Positions 44,923-53,263 are shown, counted from the stretch's first letter. The stretch is DNA of 61,316 bases from Aeromonas bivalvium (GCF_000819765.1 NZ_CDBT01000017.1:764-62079), one strand, 5' to 3'. Program-made: numbers and translations. Notes: generated from the sequence alone by a model not told the origin.

Positions 44923-45792
44923 TCAGGTGATCTTGCCGGTTTCGATCAGTTGCTGGATGAGGGGGCGCAGGATCAGCTCCATCGCGAAGCCCATCTTGCC
45001 CCCGGGGACTACAATGGTATTCATTCGGGACATGAATGCGCCATCGATCATCGACAGCAGATAGGGGAAATCGACGTTCTTGATGCCGCGAAAACGGATC
45101 ACCAGCATGCTCTCGTCCAGGCTGGGTATCACCTTGGCACTGAAGGGGTTGGAGGTGTCTACGGTCGGCACCCGCTGGAAGTTGATATGGGTGCGCGAGA
45201 ACTGCGGGGTGATGAAGTTGATGTAGTCGTCCATGGAACGCACGATGGAGTCCGCCACCGCCTCGCGGGAGTGGCCGCGCTCCGAGGTATCGCGGATGAG
45301 CTTCTGGATCCACTCCAGGTTGACGATGGGCACCACGCCGATGAGAAAGTCGACGTGGCGGGCCACGTTGTGATCCGCCGTGACCACGCCGCCGTGCAGC
45401 CCCTCGTAGAACATCAGGTCCGTCTCGCTGGCCAGATCCTGCCAGGGGGTGAAGGTGCCCGGCATCTGGTTGAAGGGGACGGCCTCATCGAACGAGTGCA
45501 GATAACGGCGGTACTGGCCGGTCCCATCCTGGCCGTAGCGCTGGAAGAAGGATTCGAGCAGGGCGAAGTCGTTCGCCTCCGGGCCGAAATAGCTGATGTG
45601 GCGCCCCTGTTCCCGCGCCTTGCGAATGGCGACGTCCATCTCGGGACGGGTGTAGCGATGAAAGCTGTCGCCCTCGATCACCGCCGCCTGGTAGCCGAGC
45701 TGGTGGAACATGGAGCGAAAGGCATTGGTGGTGGTGGAGGTACCTGCACCGGATGAACCGGTGACCGCTATGATGGGGTGCTTGGCCGACAT
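44923..45792 (-). CDS. prkB: phosphoribulokinase-family protein PrkB
   Basis: A 289-residue P-loop kinase (AVTGSSGAGTSTTT, with the GDSFHRYTRPEMD region after it) close to E. coli PrkB (289). The name comes from homology to phosphoribulokinase; there is no Calvin cycle here and the true substrate is unknown. The chosen ATG at 45792 begins MSAKHPIIAVTG; an ATG at 45885 would add 31 residues that overlap yheU. yheU lies directly upstream and the DUF4136-like gene directly downstream. Confidence 0.9.
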   Translation of the reverse strand: MSAKHPIIAVTGSSGAGTSTTTNAFRSMFHQLGYQAAVIEGDSFHRYTRPEMDVAIRKAREQGRHISYFGPEANDFALLESFFQRYGQDGTGQYRRYLHSFDEAVPFNQMPGTFTPWQDLASETDLMFYEGLHGGVVTADHNVARHVDFLIGVVPIVNLEWIQKLIRDTSERGHSREAVADSIVRSMDDYINFITPQFSRTHINFQRVPTVDTSNPFSAKVIPSLDESMLVIRFRGIKNVDFPYLLSMIDGAFMSRMNTIVVPGGKMGFAMELILRPLIQQLIETGKIT

Positions 45793-45866
45793 TGGGGTCT
45801 GTTTCCTTGCTGTTGCCCCCGCGCAGCAGGGGTTGTCCGTCTGGATCGATAGGGAGAATGTACCGG

Positions 45867-46103
45867 TTAAGGGCTCTCTGTCCACGATGAATCGAAGCGA
45901 TCGGCGGGCACTATGTTCACGCTTTCGTGCAGCTCGCTGTAGACGATCACCGCCACTCCCTGGCGCAATTGGGTGAGAACCGTCTCAACCTTGTCGGCAA
46001 GAGTGGACTCCTGCTCGCCATAATCGGTACCCTCCATCAACACAAATTGCTCAACAAGCCGTTGCAGGGTATCGGGCTCCAGGCTCTGCCAGGGAATGAT
46101 CAT
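45867..46103 (-). CDS. yheU: YheU-type UPF0270 protein
   Basis: A 78-residue acidic protein starting [20 protein letters not shown] with the family segment [15 protein letters not shown]. Function unknown. In E. coli yheU lies between yheT and prkB; here a GGDEF gene has been placed, in opposite direction, between yheU and yheT. prkB starts 74 bases after its stop. Confidence 0.88.
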   Translation of the reverse strand: MIIPWQSLEPDTLQRLVEQFVLMEGTDYGEQESTLADKVETVLTQLRQGVAVIVYSELHESVNIVPADRFDSSWTESP

Positions 46104-46186
46104 GGGTATGCTCTCGAAGGGGAATGCGTCATTGTCGATTCAGGGGGGCTGCGCTGCAAACTGTTTTTCGTCCATGGGGAGGGCTT

Positions 46187-47335
46187 ATGCCGCTATTGTC
46201 CAGTCGTCGTCATTCACCTCAGTTGCAACGCCTGCTCGAGCAGGCCGGCCGTGATGCGTTGAGAAAGGGGACCTTCTGGATCTGGGGGGTGCAGCTGCTC
46301 ATCGCCCTCTTCCTGCTCTTTCACGTACGGGTGATGCAGGAGATGCACCTGCTGGTCGAGCATGCGCTGCCCTGGCAATTGAGTGCCCAGCTCTGGCTGA
46401 TAGTCTTGCTGCTGTTGTTGCAGCCCGCGATCTGGCTCTGGTTGCGCCACTTGTCCTTGCCGCGCTGGCACCAGAGTGTCGGCATATTGGCGCTCATATG
46501 GGGCTGCCTCTGGGCTGGCGTCATCTACGCCCTGCTCAAGAGCGAGCTGCCGGGCAGGAGTGTGCTGGAACCCGCCCTGGCGGCCACCTTGCTGCTGCTG
46601 GGGCTCATCGCCCTCTACCCCGTGAGCCGGGCCCTCTACGGCTTCTGCCTGCCTATCCTGCTCGGCTTCGCCAGCATGCTGCTGCTCAAGACGGTGGCCT
46701 CTCCCCTGGCATTCGTCGCGTCCTTGCTGGTGTTGCTGGTGGTGCTGGAGACGGGGCGGCGCATGCTCAAGAACTGGTTCGTGCTGGCCGTCAACCGGGA
46801 GCATGAACAGCGGCTGATGCTGCAGCGACTCGATGCCCTGGCTCACCAGGATCCCCTCACCGGGCTGGCCAATCGCCGTCACTTCGATCAGGTATGCAAA
46901 CGGGCCATCGCCCAGGGGGTGACCCTGGAGATGCCGCTGACCCTGATCCTGCTCGATGTGGATTTTTTCAAGCGTTACAACGATCACTACGGCCATCAGG
47001 CCGGGGATGAGTGCCTGATCCTGGTGGCCGAGTGCCTGGAGGAGAGCGTGCGGGAACCCGGCGATCTGGTGGCCCGCTACGGGGGGGAGGAGTTCGTGGT
47101 GCTGCTGCAGGAGACGGACAAGGCTGGCGGCCTGCAGGTGGCAAGGCGCATCCGCGAGACCCTGGCGGCCCGGGCACTGCCCCACGCAGGGTCAGAGGTG
47201 GCGCCCCATCTCACCCTGAGCCAGGGCATCGCCCAGTGGCAAGCGGGAGAGACGCTGACCATGCTGCTGCAGCGCACCGACGAGGCCCTCTATCGGGTCA
47301 AGGAGCAGGGGCGAGACAGTTATGGGGCGGCCTGA
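46187..47335 (+). CDS. membrane diguanylate cyclase (GGDEF)
   Basis: A 382-residue protein with about six membrane helices (residues about 25-205) and a GGDEF domain (about 215-382). The active-site motif is GGEEF at 299-303, after DFFKRYNDHYGHQAG. The inhibitory I-site position (RxxD five residues before GGEEF) reads EPGD, so product inhibition is probably lost. It would make c-di-GMP in response to a signal sensed by the membrane part. The ATG 46187 has a GGGGAGGG ribosome site. Its end overlaps the end of yheT by 16 bases. It interrupts the conserved yheU-yheT block. Confidence 0.88.
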   Translation: MPLLSSRRHSPQLQRLLEQAGRDALRKGTFWIWGVQLLIALFLLFHVRVMQEMHLLVEHALPWQLSAQLWLIVLLLLLQPAIWLWLRHLSLPRWHQSVGILALIWGCLWAGVIYALLKSELPGRSVLEPALAATLLLLGLIALYPVSRALYGFCLPILLGFASMLLLKTVASPLAFVASLLVLLVVLETGRRMLKNWFVLAVNREHEQRLMLQRLDALAHQDPLTGLANRRHFDQVCKRAIAQGVTLEMPLTLILLDVDFFKRYNDHYGHQAGDECLILVAECLEESVREPGDLVARYGGEEFVVLLQETDKAGGLQVARRIRETLAARALPHAGSEVAPHLTLSQGIAQWQAGETLTMLLQRTDEALYRVKEQGRDSYGAA

Positions 47336-48300
47336 CCCTGCTCGTCGAGCCACTGGCCGAGCCGCTCCTCCAGCCAGAAGCGCGGCCGCCAGGGGGGACC
47401 ATAGACGAAGCCCACATGACCGCCTTGCTGGCTCAGTTCATAGCGTACCTGGGGTGAGAGCTGCTCCGGGCGCGGGATCACTTCCCGGGTCATGAAGGGA
47501 TCATCGGCGGCGTGGAGGATCAGGGTCGGCACCGGGATCCGGGCCAGCAGCGGCAGCCCGGAGCAGATCTGATAGTAGTGCTCGGCGCTGTCGAATCCGT
47601 GCAGGGGAGCCGTCACCCTCTGGTCGAACTCGTGCAGGGTGCGAATGGCCTTGATGTCTCGGGGAAGAAACGGGGCGCCGGCCTGGGGATGGCACGCCAG
47701 CTTGCGCAGCAGGTGGGCGCGCATGGTGCCGAGCAGGTAGCGCTGATAGACCCTGGAAAAGCCCTGATTGATCCGGTGCGAGCAGGCATCGAGCCGCATG
47801 GGGGCCGAGACCACGGCCGCCGCCTTGAGGGCGGGGGGACAGGCCCGGGCCAGCAGATTGACCAGCATGTTGCCCCCCAGGGAGTAACCCACCGCCAGCA
47901 GCGGTTTGCCCGGGAAGCGACGGGCAAGCTCGGTGATCAGTGCCTGGGCATCTTCGATGGCGCCGGAGTGATACGCCCCCAGATGGCGGTTGGGCTCGCC
48001 GCTGCAGCCGCGAAAGTGCATCAGCACCGCCTGGTCGCCCCGACGTTGCAGGTGTTGCAGCATGCCGCGGGCATAGTGGGACTCCACGCTGCCCTCCAGC
48101 CCGTGAAACAGCACGATGAGCGGACGAGTGTCCGGGCTGATGGGGCCGCTCCAGGCGAGATCGACGAAGTCGCCGTCCGCCAGCTCGAAACGCTCGGCGA
48201 TGTAGCGCGCTGGCCGGCGGCGCAGCCACTTGGGCAATATGGTCTGCAGGTGGGGGTTGCGGGCCCACCAGGGGGCGCGAAAATGACTCTCGGTCAGCAT
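47320..48300 (-). CDS. yheT: alpha/beta hydrolase YheT
   Basis: A 326-residue hydrolase of the YheT/ABHD1-3 family. It begins HFRAPWWARNPHLQTILPK, has the oxyanion segment LIVLFHGLEGSVES, the nucleophile Ser in VGYSLGGNML, an Asp in HAADDPFM and a His in QGGHVGF, the full triad. Substrate is unknown; a carboxylesterase role is assumed. The E. coli neighbour order yheU-yheT is broken here by the inserted cyclase. cheV lies just upstream on the same strand. Confidence 0.9.
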   Translation of the reverse strand: MLTESHFRAPWWARNPHLQTILPKWLRRRPARYIAERFELADGDFVDLAWSGPISPDTRPLIVLFHGLEGSVESHYARGMLQHLQRRGDQAVLMHFRGCSGEPNRHLGAYHSGAIEDAQALITELARRFPGKPLLAVGYSLGGNMLVNLLARACPPALKAAAVVSAPMRLDACSHRINQGFSRVYQRYLLGTMRAHLLRKLACHPQAGAPFLPRDIKAIRTLHEFDQRVTAPLHGFDSAEHYYQICSGLPLLARIPVPTLILHAADDPFMTREVIPRPEQLSPQVRYELSQQGGHVGFVYGPPWRPRFWLEERLGQWLDEQGQAAP

Positions 48301-48316
48301 TTTGATCCCGGTCGCT

Positions 48317-49222
48317 TCAGGGTTGGCTCACCAGGCTGTCATGATGCTCGGCGCCGCGCAACATGGCCTGGACCAGTTCATTGGCCTCGAATTTGGTGAG
48401 CGCCTCGTGGGCACCGACTTGATGGGCCTGCTCGACGCTGATCTCGCTCGACAGCGAGGTATGCAGGATGATGTAGGCCCGGGCCAGACGGGCATCATTC
48501 TGGGCCTCGAACGCCAGTTCGTAGCCATCGAGTCCCGGCATCTCTATGTCGCTCACCAGAATGTCGATGGGGGTGCCCCGGCTGGCGCGCTCCTGCATCA
48601 GGGTCAGAGCATCCCGGCCATTGGTGCACACCTCATAGGGGATGTTGATGTAGTCCAGGGCGGCGGTGAGCTGCTTGCGGGCTACCGCTGAGTCGTCCAC
48701 CAGCAGGATCCGCATCGGCTTGATGCGCTCGCGCTGCACGTCGGTCAGCACGGGATAGAGGTGGCTGGGGTCGTCCGGATAGACCCGCGACAGGATCAGT
48801 TCCACATCGAGCAGCTGGATCAGCTGATCGCCCACCCGGGTCACCCCGGTCACGAACACATTGCTGCCAAGGGCCGCGGGAGGGGGTTCTATGTCGCGCC
48901 AGTTGCACTCGGTGATCTTGTCGATGCCACGGACCAGAAAGCCCACCAGGGTACGACGGCAGTCGGTGATGATGATGAAGCAGTTCGCCATCTCCTCTTC
49001 GCTGATGCGTCGATAGCCCACCGCCATCGCCATGTCGATGACGGGAATGGTGGTGCCGCGCATGTTGGCGGCGCCGAGCACGGTCGGATGTGCGTGGGGC
49101 AGGGCGGTCAATCGGGTATAGGGCACTATCTCCTTCACCTTGAGGGTGCCGATGGCGAATGACTGTCGGGCGGCGAGGTGAAACAGCAACATCCCCTGGG
49201 ATTGGTTGGCCTTGCTTTTCAT
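48317..49222 (-). CDS. cheV: chemotaxis coupling protein CheV
   Basis: A 301-residue protein with an N-terminal CheW-like domain (LLFHLAARQSFAIGTLKVKE; VIDMAMAVGYRRI) and a C-terminal receiver (MRILLVDDSAVARKQL, phosphorylated Asp in VSDIEMPGLDG). CheV couples chemoreceptors to CheA and is modulated by phosphorylation. ATG 49222 (MKSKANQSQG) is preferred over the ATG at 49282, which would add a non-homologous tail. It lies between yheT and an AraC-like gene, away from the main che operon. Confidence 0.9.
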   Translation of the reverse strand: MKSKANQSQGMLLFHLAARQSFAIGTLKVKEIVPYTRLTALPHAHPTVLGAANMRGTTIPVIDMAMAVGYRRISEEEMANCFIIITDCRRTLVGFLVRGIDKITECNWRDIEPPPAALGSNVFVTGVTRVGDQLIQLLDVELILSRVYPDDPSHLYPVLTDVQRERIKPMRILLVDDSAVARKQLTAALDYINIPYEVCTNGRDALTLMQERASRGTPIDILVSDIEMPGLDGYELAFEAQNDARLARAYIILHTSLSSEISVEQAHQVGAHEALTKFEANELVQAMLRGAEHHDSLVSQP

Positions 49223-49329
49223 GGCAAAAATCCTGTGGTCGAGAGAATAAGGGCAAAACGGTGCGGACCCGGGTTCATTCAAGGCGGCCCTGCACTGTTA
49301 GCGACCGCACTCGGAAAATCTGTAATCTT

Positions 49330-49351
49330 CCCTGGTGGCGGCCAGGGATCC
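49330..49351 (-). terminator. hairpin after the AraC-like gene
   Basis: TCCCTGG and CCAGGGA form a 7-bp stem just after the stop codon on the minus strand; no clean T-run. Confidence 0.4.
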
Positions 49352-49354
49352 TCC

Positions 49355-50020
49355 TCATCCAGCCAGACTGTCGGCGAGGGGGCAGCCCAGCCAGCGCAGG
49401 CTGGCCTGCTCCAGCGCCGCCGGGGTCAGACCCAGCTTGCCGGGGAGGGTGTCAGCCTTGTTGCCCCCCTTGAGCAGGCGCAGGGCCTGTACCAGCTGCC
49501 ACTGGCTGACGAGGGCATCGGCATCGACCAGGGCGCCGCCCAGCCGGTTCCAGCTGACCTCGGTCCCTTCCTCGCCCCGGGCCAGGGCCTGCCAGGCCAG
49601 CTGCAGTGCGTCATGGGCCTGAGGCTGGAGCGCATGGTGCAGCAGCTCATCGTGGATCACCTGCAGGCGCTGACCATAGGGGCCCTGCCACTCCCGTGGC
49701 CGCTGCCAGTCGGTCAGGCTCTCCAGCAGACAGCTGAGCAGGGGGCCGGGTGTCAGCCAGCCCGCCTGGCTCGGCTGGGGCAGACGCAGGGAGCAGCGTA
49801 CGCGGACATAGCGGCAACCGGCCAGGGGGGTGAAGGCCGCCAGTGCCTCGGCCGGCAGCCAGAAGGCGCTGCCGGCGGGGAGCAGCAGCTCATGCTGGCC
49901 AAGGCGCAGCAGGGCCGCACCCTGAACCAGATGCAGCAACTGGCCCATGGGGGCTCGCTTGCGGGCACCGGCGTGCAGGTAGCGGGGGGAAAAATGCTGA
50001 CATTCGATGGCGTGATGCAT
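49355..50020 (-). CDS. degenerate AraC-like regulator
   Basis: A 221-residue protein with an N-terminal cupin-like domain (GQHELLLPAGSAFWLPAEALAAF) as in AraC-type regulators. The C-terminal part is short: only a region resembling the second helix-turn-helix is visible (ALRLLKGGNKADTLPGKLGL), the first being absent or too diverged. It may be a regulator with altered DNA binding, or a pseudogene-like remnant. ATG 50020 was chosen because upstream in-frame starts lie in the yheV leader. A TCCCTGG/CCAGGGA hairpin lies just after its stop. Confidence 0.55.
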   Translation of the reverse strand: MHHAIECQHFSPRYLHAGARKRAPMGQLLHLVQGAALLRLGQHELLLPAGSAFWLPAEALAAFTPLAGCRYVRVRCSLRLPQPSQAGWLTPGPLLSCLLESLTDWQRPREWQGPYGQRLQVIHDELLHHALQPQAHDALQLAWQALARGEEGTEVSWNRLGGALVDADALVSQWQLVQALRLLKGGNKADTLPGKLGLTPAALEQASLRWLGCPLADSLAG

Positions 50021-50059
50021 GAGTAAATCCTGATATGATGCTGCCCGGAGGTAACAAAA

Positions 50060-50266
50060 ATGGAAACCAGACGTAAAAAACGCTTCATTGCCGGGGCGAC
50101 ATGCCCGGCGTGCGGCAAAATGGACACCATGATGCTGTATCTGGAGCATGGAGTCGAGAAGGTGACCTGCGTCCAGTGTGGCGATACCCAGGTGCAGACC
50201 CAGGAGGCGGTGGCCGAGGCGAGCCGCCAGGCCGAGCAGGTGATCGGCGTCTTTCGGCCGGAATGA
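50060..50266 (+). CDS. yheV: YheV-type zinc-ribbon protein
   Basis: A 68-residue protein with a four-Cys zinc ribbon (CPACGK then CVQCGD) and the start METRRKKRFIAGATCP, matching YheV (66 residues) of E. coli. Role unknown. As in E. coli it lies directly upstream of slyD on the same strand. The ribosome site is CGGAGG 9 bases before the ATG. Confidence 0.88.
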   Translation: METRRKKRFIAGATCPACGKMDTMMLYLEHGVEKVTCVQCGDTQVQTQEAVAEASRQAEQVIGVFRPE

Positions 50267-50377
50267 TGACGCTGCCGGCGGTGCATCTCAGGGACGGGCT
50301 CGGGTCGCGCCATATGCTTGCCCCGCATTTTAGGGTATTCTGGGGCGGTTTTTTCTCTCATTCGCAGGATCACTGAC

Positions 50378-51001
50378 ATGAAAGTAGCTCCCCTGAGCGT
50401 AGTTACGCTGGAATACACGGTCACCGACGAGCACGGTGAAGTCATCGACAGCACCATCGGCAAGGAGCCTCTGGTCTATCTGCATGGCACTCGCTATCTG
50501 GTCTCCGGCCTCGAGGCCGAGCTGGAAGGGCGCAGTGTGGGCGATGCCTTCGAAGTGACCCTGGCCCCGGCCCAGGCTTACGGTGAATACGACGAGACCC
50601 TGGTACAAGAAGTGCCGGGCGAACTGTTCGACGGCATGGAAGTGTCCGAAGGGGATACGTTCGTCGCCGAGACCGACGATGGCCACCGCCCGGTGACCGT
50701 GGTGGAAGTCTCCGAATCCTTCGTCAAGGTCGATGGCAACCACCCGCTGGCCGGCGTGACCCTGGCGTTCAAGGTGGAAGTCAAAGAGGTGCGTGCCGCG
50801 ACCGCAGAAGAGCTGGCGCACGGCCATGTGCACGGTGCCGGTGGCTGTGGCCATGACCACGGTCATCACCATGATCACGACCATGATCACGAGGGCGGCT
50901 GCTGTGGCGGCGGTCACCATGGCCACAGCCATGATGACGCCGAGGAGCAGGGCGGTTGCTGCGGTGGTGGCGGTTGCGGCAGCAAGGGCCACCAGCACTG
51001 A
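50378..51001 (+). CDS. slyD: FKBP-type peptidyl-prolyl isomerase and nickel chaperone SlyD
   Basis: A 207-residue protein: FKBP domain interrupted by an insert-in-flap domain (residues 1 to about 145), then a metal-binding tail very rich in His, Cys and Gly (starting near GHVHGAGGCGHDHGHHH). SlyD isomerises proline bonds and supplies nickel to hydrogenase. The ATG at 50378 begins MKVAPLSVVTLEY; an in-frame start at 50318 lacks a ribosome site. It is close to E. coli SlyD (196) with a longer tail. A terminator is shared with slyX. Confidence 0.93.
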   Translation: MKVAPLSVVTLEYTVTDEHGEVIDSTIGKEPLVYLHGTRYLVSGLEAELEGRSVGDAFEVTLAPAQAYGEYDETLVQEVPGELFDGMEVSEGDTFVAETDDGHRPVTVVEVSESFVKVDGNHPLAGVTLAFKVEVKEVRAATAEELAHGHVHGAGGCGHDHGHHHDHDHDHEGGCCGGGHHGHSHDDAEEQGGCCGGGGCGSKGHQH

Positions 51002-51023
51002 TCCCCGGGCCTGACCCCATGAT

Positions 51024-51054
51024 AAAAAAACCCGCGACTGTCGCGGGTTTTTTT
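51024..51054. terminator. bidirectional terminator between slyD and slyX
   Basis: AAAAAACCCGCGA, a 3-base loop and TCGCGGGTTTTTT form a 13-bp stem with tracts on both sides. Confidence 0.85.
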
Positions 51055-51073
51055 ATGGGGCGAAGGGACGGGC

Positions 51074-51289
51074 TCAGTAGTGGGGCGGCGGCGTCTCTTC
51101 GGCCATGCTGGCGATCTGGCTTGGCTGCACGCCCTGCAGTTTATCTACCAGCAGCTGGATCTGGTGCTTGAGTCGATCCAGCTCGCGGCCCTGGGTGGTG
51201 ACCTCGTCATTGAGCTGCTCCACCGTGTATTCGGCGAAGGCGAGGCGGCTTTCCAGGGTCTCGATGCGATCGTTAAGTTGCTGACTCAT
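51074..51289 (-). CDS. slyX: SlyX family protein
   Basis: A 71-residue coiled-coil protein (RIETLESRLAFAEYTVEQLN followed by heptad spacing) ending PPPHY, as in E. coli SlyX (72). Function unknown. It is 14 bases downstream of the WD40-type lipoprotein gene, so the two form an operon here; in E. coli slyX is directly divergent from fkpA. Confidence 0.9.
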   Translation of the reverse strand: MSQQLNDRIETLESRLAFAEYTVEQLNDEVTTQGRELDRLKHQIQLLVDKLQGVQPSQIASMAEETPPPHY

Positions 51290-51303
51290 GGGCCTTTAGG
51301 TCC

Positions 51304-52272
51304 TTACTTGATGGTCCAGATTTCCGCCAGGCCGCTGGAGCTGGCGCTGACGAGGTGGCCATTGTCGCGCAAAGCGGCGGCGTACACCACTGCGCTAGGG
51401 GGTTTGACCCCGGGGCGGGGGGCCACCTGCCAGTTGGCCAGGGCCTTGCCATCCTTGACTCGCCACAGGGTGAGCTTGCGCGACGGGGCGCCCGTGATCA
51501 GCCAGTTGCCCTGGTTGGCGAAGCGGGCGCTGGTGTAGACCTCGAAGCGGGATGACTTGTCGAGGCGGCTCAGCTCCTTGCCGCTGACCAGATCCCAGAT
51601 GCGGCCGCTGCGGCTGTCGGCGGTGAAGGCGTAGCGGCCAGATTCGTCCAGGCGCACCATCACCACCCGACCCTGGTGATTGAAGCGGTGCAGCACTTGG
51701 CCGCTCTGGGTATCCCACAGGTAGGCGCTGTAGTCGTTGCCGCCGGTCAGGGCGTAGCGGCCATTGGGGGAGAGATCCACGCTGTTGACCTGCTCGCTGT
51801 GGCCGAGAAACTGTATCCGGCGCCCGCTCTGGGTGTCCACCAGCTCGGCCTTGCCATCCTCGCGGCCGATCAGCACGGCGCGGCCGTCGCTCGAGATGGC
51901 GATGTCGCGCAGTTTGGATTCGGGCAGGGAGTAGTAGCCCTCGGCCTGGCCATTATCCAGTCGCCAAATGGCAAAGGTCTCCAGGCTCGCGATCACCGCA
52001 TGGCTCGCCCCCGGGCCGAAGCGGGTGATGAAGACCTGCTCCTGCGGCTTGTCCGACAGGCGCCAGCGCCACAACTGCCGATCGTGTTCCAGATCCCAGG
52101 CCAGGGTGCCCTGCTCTATGCTGGAGACCAGTGCCAGCTTGCCATCTTGGCTCAGATCGGCGCTCACCGCACCGGCGCTGGAGAGGGGGATCTGGCGATC
52201 CGAGGCAGACTCGGAATTGCAGCCGGTCAGTATCAGACAAACCCCGATCAGATAAATGGCACTTTTTATCAT
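51304..52272 (-). CDS. WD40-type beta-propeller lipoprotein
   Basis: A 322-residue lipoprotein (MIKSAIYLIGVCLILTGCN, lipobox LTGC). The mature part is made of about six or seven WD40-like repeats, for instance DLSPNGRYALTGGNDYSAYL and RLDESGRYAFTADSRSGRIW, each with the Gly-Arg/Trp-Asp turns of propeller blades. No enzyme motif is present, so it is likely a binding scaffold in the periplasm or at the outer membrane. It is inserted between slyX and fkpA, both neighbours in E. coli. Confidence 0.8.
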   Translation of the reverse strand: MIKSAIYLIGVCLILTGCNSESASDRQIPLSSAGAVSADLSQDGKLALVSSIEQGTLAWDLEHDRQLWRWRLSDKPQEQVFITRFGPGASHAVIASLETFAIWRLDNGQAEGYYSLPESKLRDIAISSDGRAVLIGREDGKAELVDTQSGRRIQFLGHSEQVNSVDLSPNGRYALTGGNDYSAYLWDTQSGQVLHRFNHQGRVVMVRLDESGRYAFTADSRSGRIWDLVSGKELSRLDKSSRFEVYTSARFANQGNWLITGAPSRKLTLWRVKDGKALANWQVAPRPGVKPPSAVVYAAALRDNGHLVSASSSGLAEIWTIK

Positions 52273-52391
52273 TTTTCCTGTCTCATGCTTTCGTTACCTG
52301 GGATCCCGGCGTTAGTATAAGGCGCTTATCACGATAAACCTCTCATTTCACGAAGGAACCGAGAGCGGTATTTAGAGTTTTGGAGAAACTG

Positions 52392-53219
52392 ATGAACAAT
52401 TTTCTGAAGGTGTCCCTGCTGGCCGCGGCGGTTGCCGTAGGTCTGACTGCTTGCCAAAAAGATGAGAAACCTGCTGCAACCAACACCGCAGAGGTCAAGG
52501 CAGAAGCCAGCCAGCCGGCAGAGGCGCCCAAGGCGGATGCCAAGAGCTTTGAAGAGCAATCTGGTTATGCAATTGGCCTCTCCATGGGTCGCTATATCGC
52601 CAACACCCTGGAGCGTCAGCAAGAGCTCGGTATCAAGCTGGACAACGCCGTCATCCTCAAGGGGGTGACCGACGGTCTGGACAAGAAGGCAGACATGAAG
52701 GATGAAGAGATCCAGAAGGTACTGCAGGCCTATGATGCCAAGATCAACGAGCTGACCAAGGCCAAGGCCGACAAGGACGCCGAGGAGAACCTGAAGAAGG
52801 GTGAAGAGTTCCTGGCCGCCAACGCCAAGAAAGAAGGGGTGAAGAGCACCGAATCCGGCCTGCAGTATCAGGTCGAGAAGATGGGCGACGGCGCCAAGCC
52901 CAAGGCCACCGACGTGGTCAAGGTGCACTACACGGGGACCCTGATCGACGGCACCAAGTTTGACAGCTCCGTCGATCGTGGCGAGCCGGCCACCTTCCCG
53001 CTCAACCAGGTGATCCCGGGCTGGACCGAAGGCGTTCAACTGATGCCTGTTGGCTCCAAGTTCAAGTTCTTCCTGCCCTCCAAGCTGGCCTATGGCGAGC
53101 ATGGTGCCGGCTCCATCCCGGCCAATGCCGTGCTGGAATTCGATGTCGAGCTGCTCGCCATCGAAGCGCCTGCCGCCGAAGGGGATGCCGCCAAGGCGGA
53201 CGCCGCTGCCAAGCAGTAA
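52392..53219 (+). CDS. fkpA: FKBP-type peptidyl-prolyl isomerase FkpA
   Basis: A 275-residue protein whose N-terminus (MNNFLKVSLLAAAVAVGLTAC) carries a lipobox-like LTAC, so it may be a lipoprotein unlike the soluble periplasmic E. coli FkpA. The helical dimerisation domain (residues about 50-160) precedes the FKBP domain with VKVHYTGTLIDGTKFDSS, FPLNQVIPGWTEGVQLM and PSKLAYGEHGAGSIP. It isomerises prolines and acts as chaperone for envelope proteins. ATG 52392 has TTGGAG upstream; the in-frame TTG at 52380 lies in that site. Confidence 0.9.
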   Translation: MNNFLKVSLLAAAVAVGLTACQKDEKPAATNTAEVKAEASQPAEAPKADAKSFEEQSGYAIGLSMGRYIANTLERQQELGIKLDNAVILKGVTDGLDKKADMKDEEIQKVLQAYDAKINELTKAKADKDAEENLKKGEEFLAANAKKEGVKSTESGLQYQVEKMGDGAKPKATDVVKVHYTGTLIDGTKFDSSVDRGEPATFPLNQVIPGWTEGVQLMPVGSKFKFFLPSKLAYGEHGAGSIPANAVLEFDVELLAIEAPAAEGDAAKADAAAKQ

Positions 53220-53237
53220 GGCGACGGCTGAGATGTG

Positions 53238-53263
53238 AAACGGCTCCTTCGGGAGCCGTTTTT
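53238..53263 (+). terminator. terminator after fkpA
   Basis: AAACGGCTCC, TTCG loop and GGAGCCGTTT followed by TT. Confidence 0.82.

Noticed and set aside
50820-51001. His-codon-rich repeats in the slyD tail as a DNA repeat element
   Set aside because: The repeats encode the metal-binding tail typical of SlyD and need no other explanation.
52340-52392. GGAACC near fkpA as a sigmaE promoter
   Set aside because: E. coli fkpA is sigmaE-controlled, but the -10 match is poor and the transcript start would fall only a few bases before the ATG.
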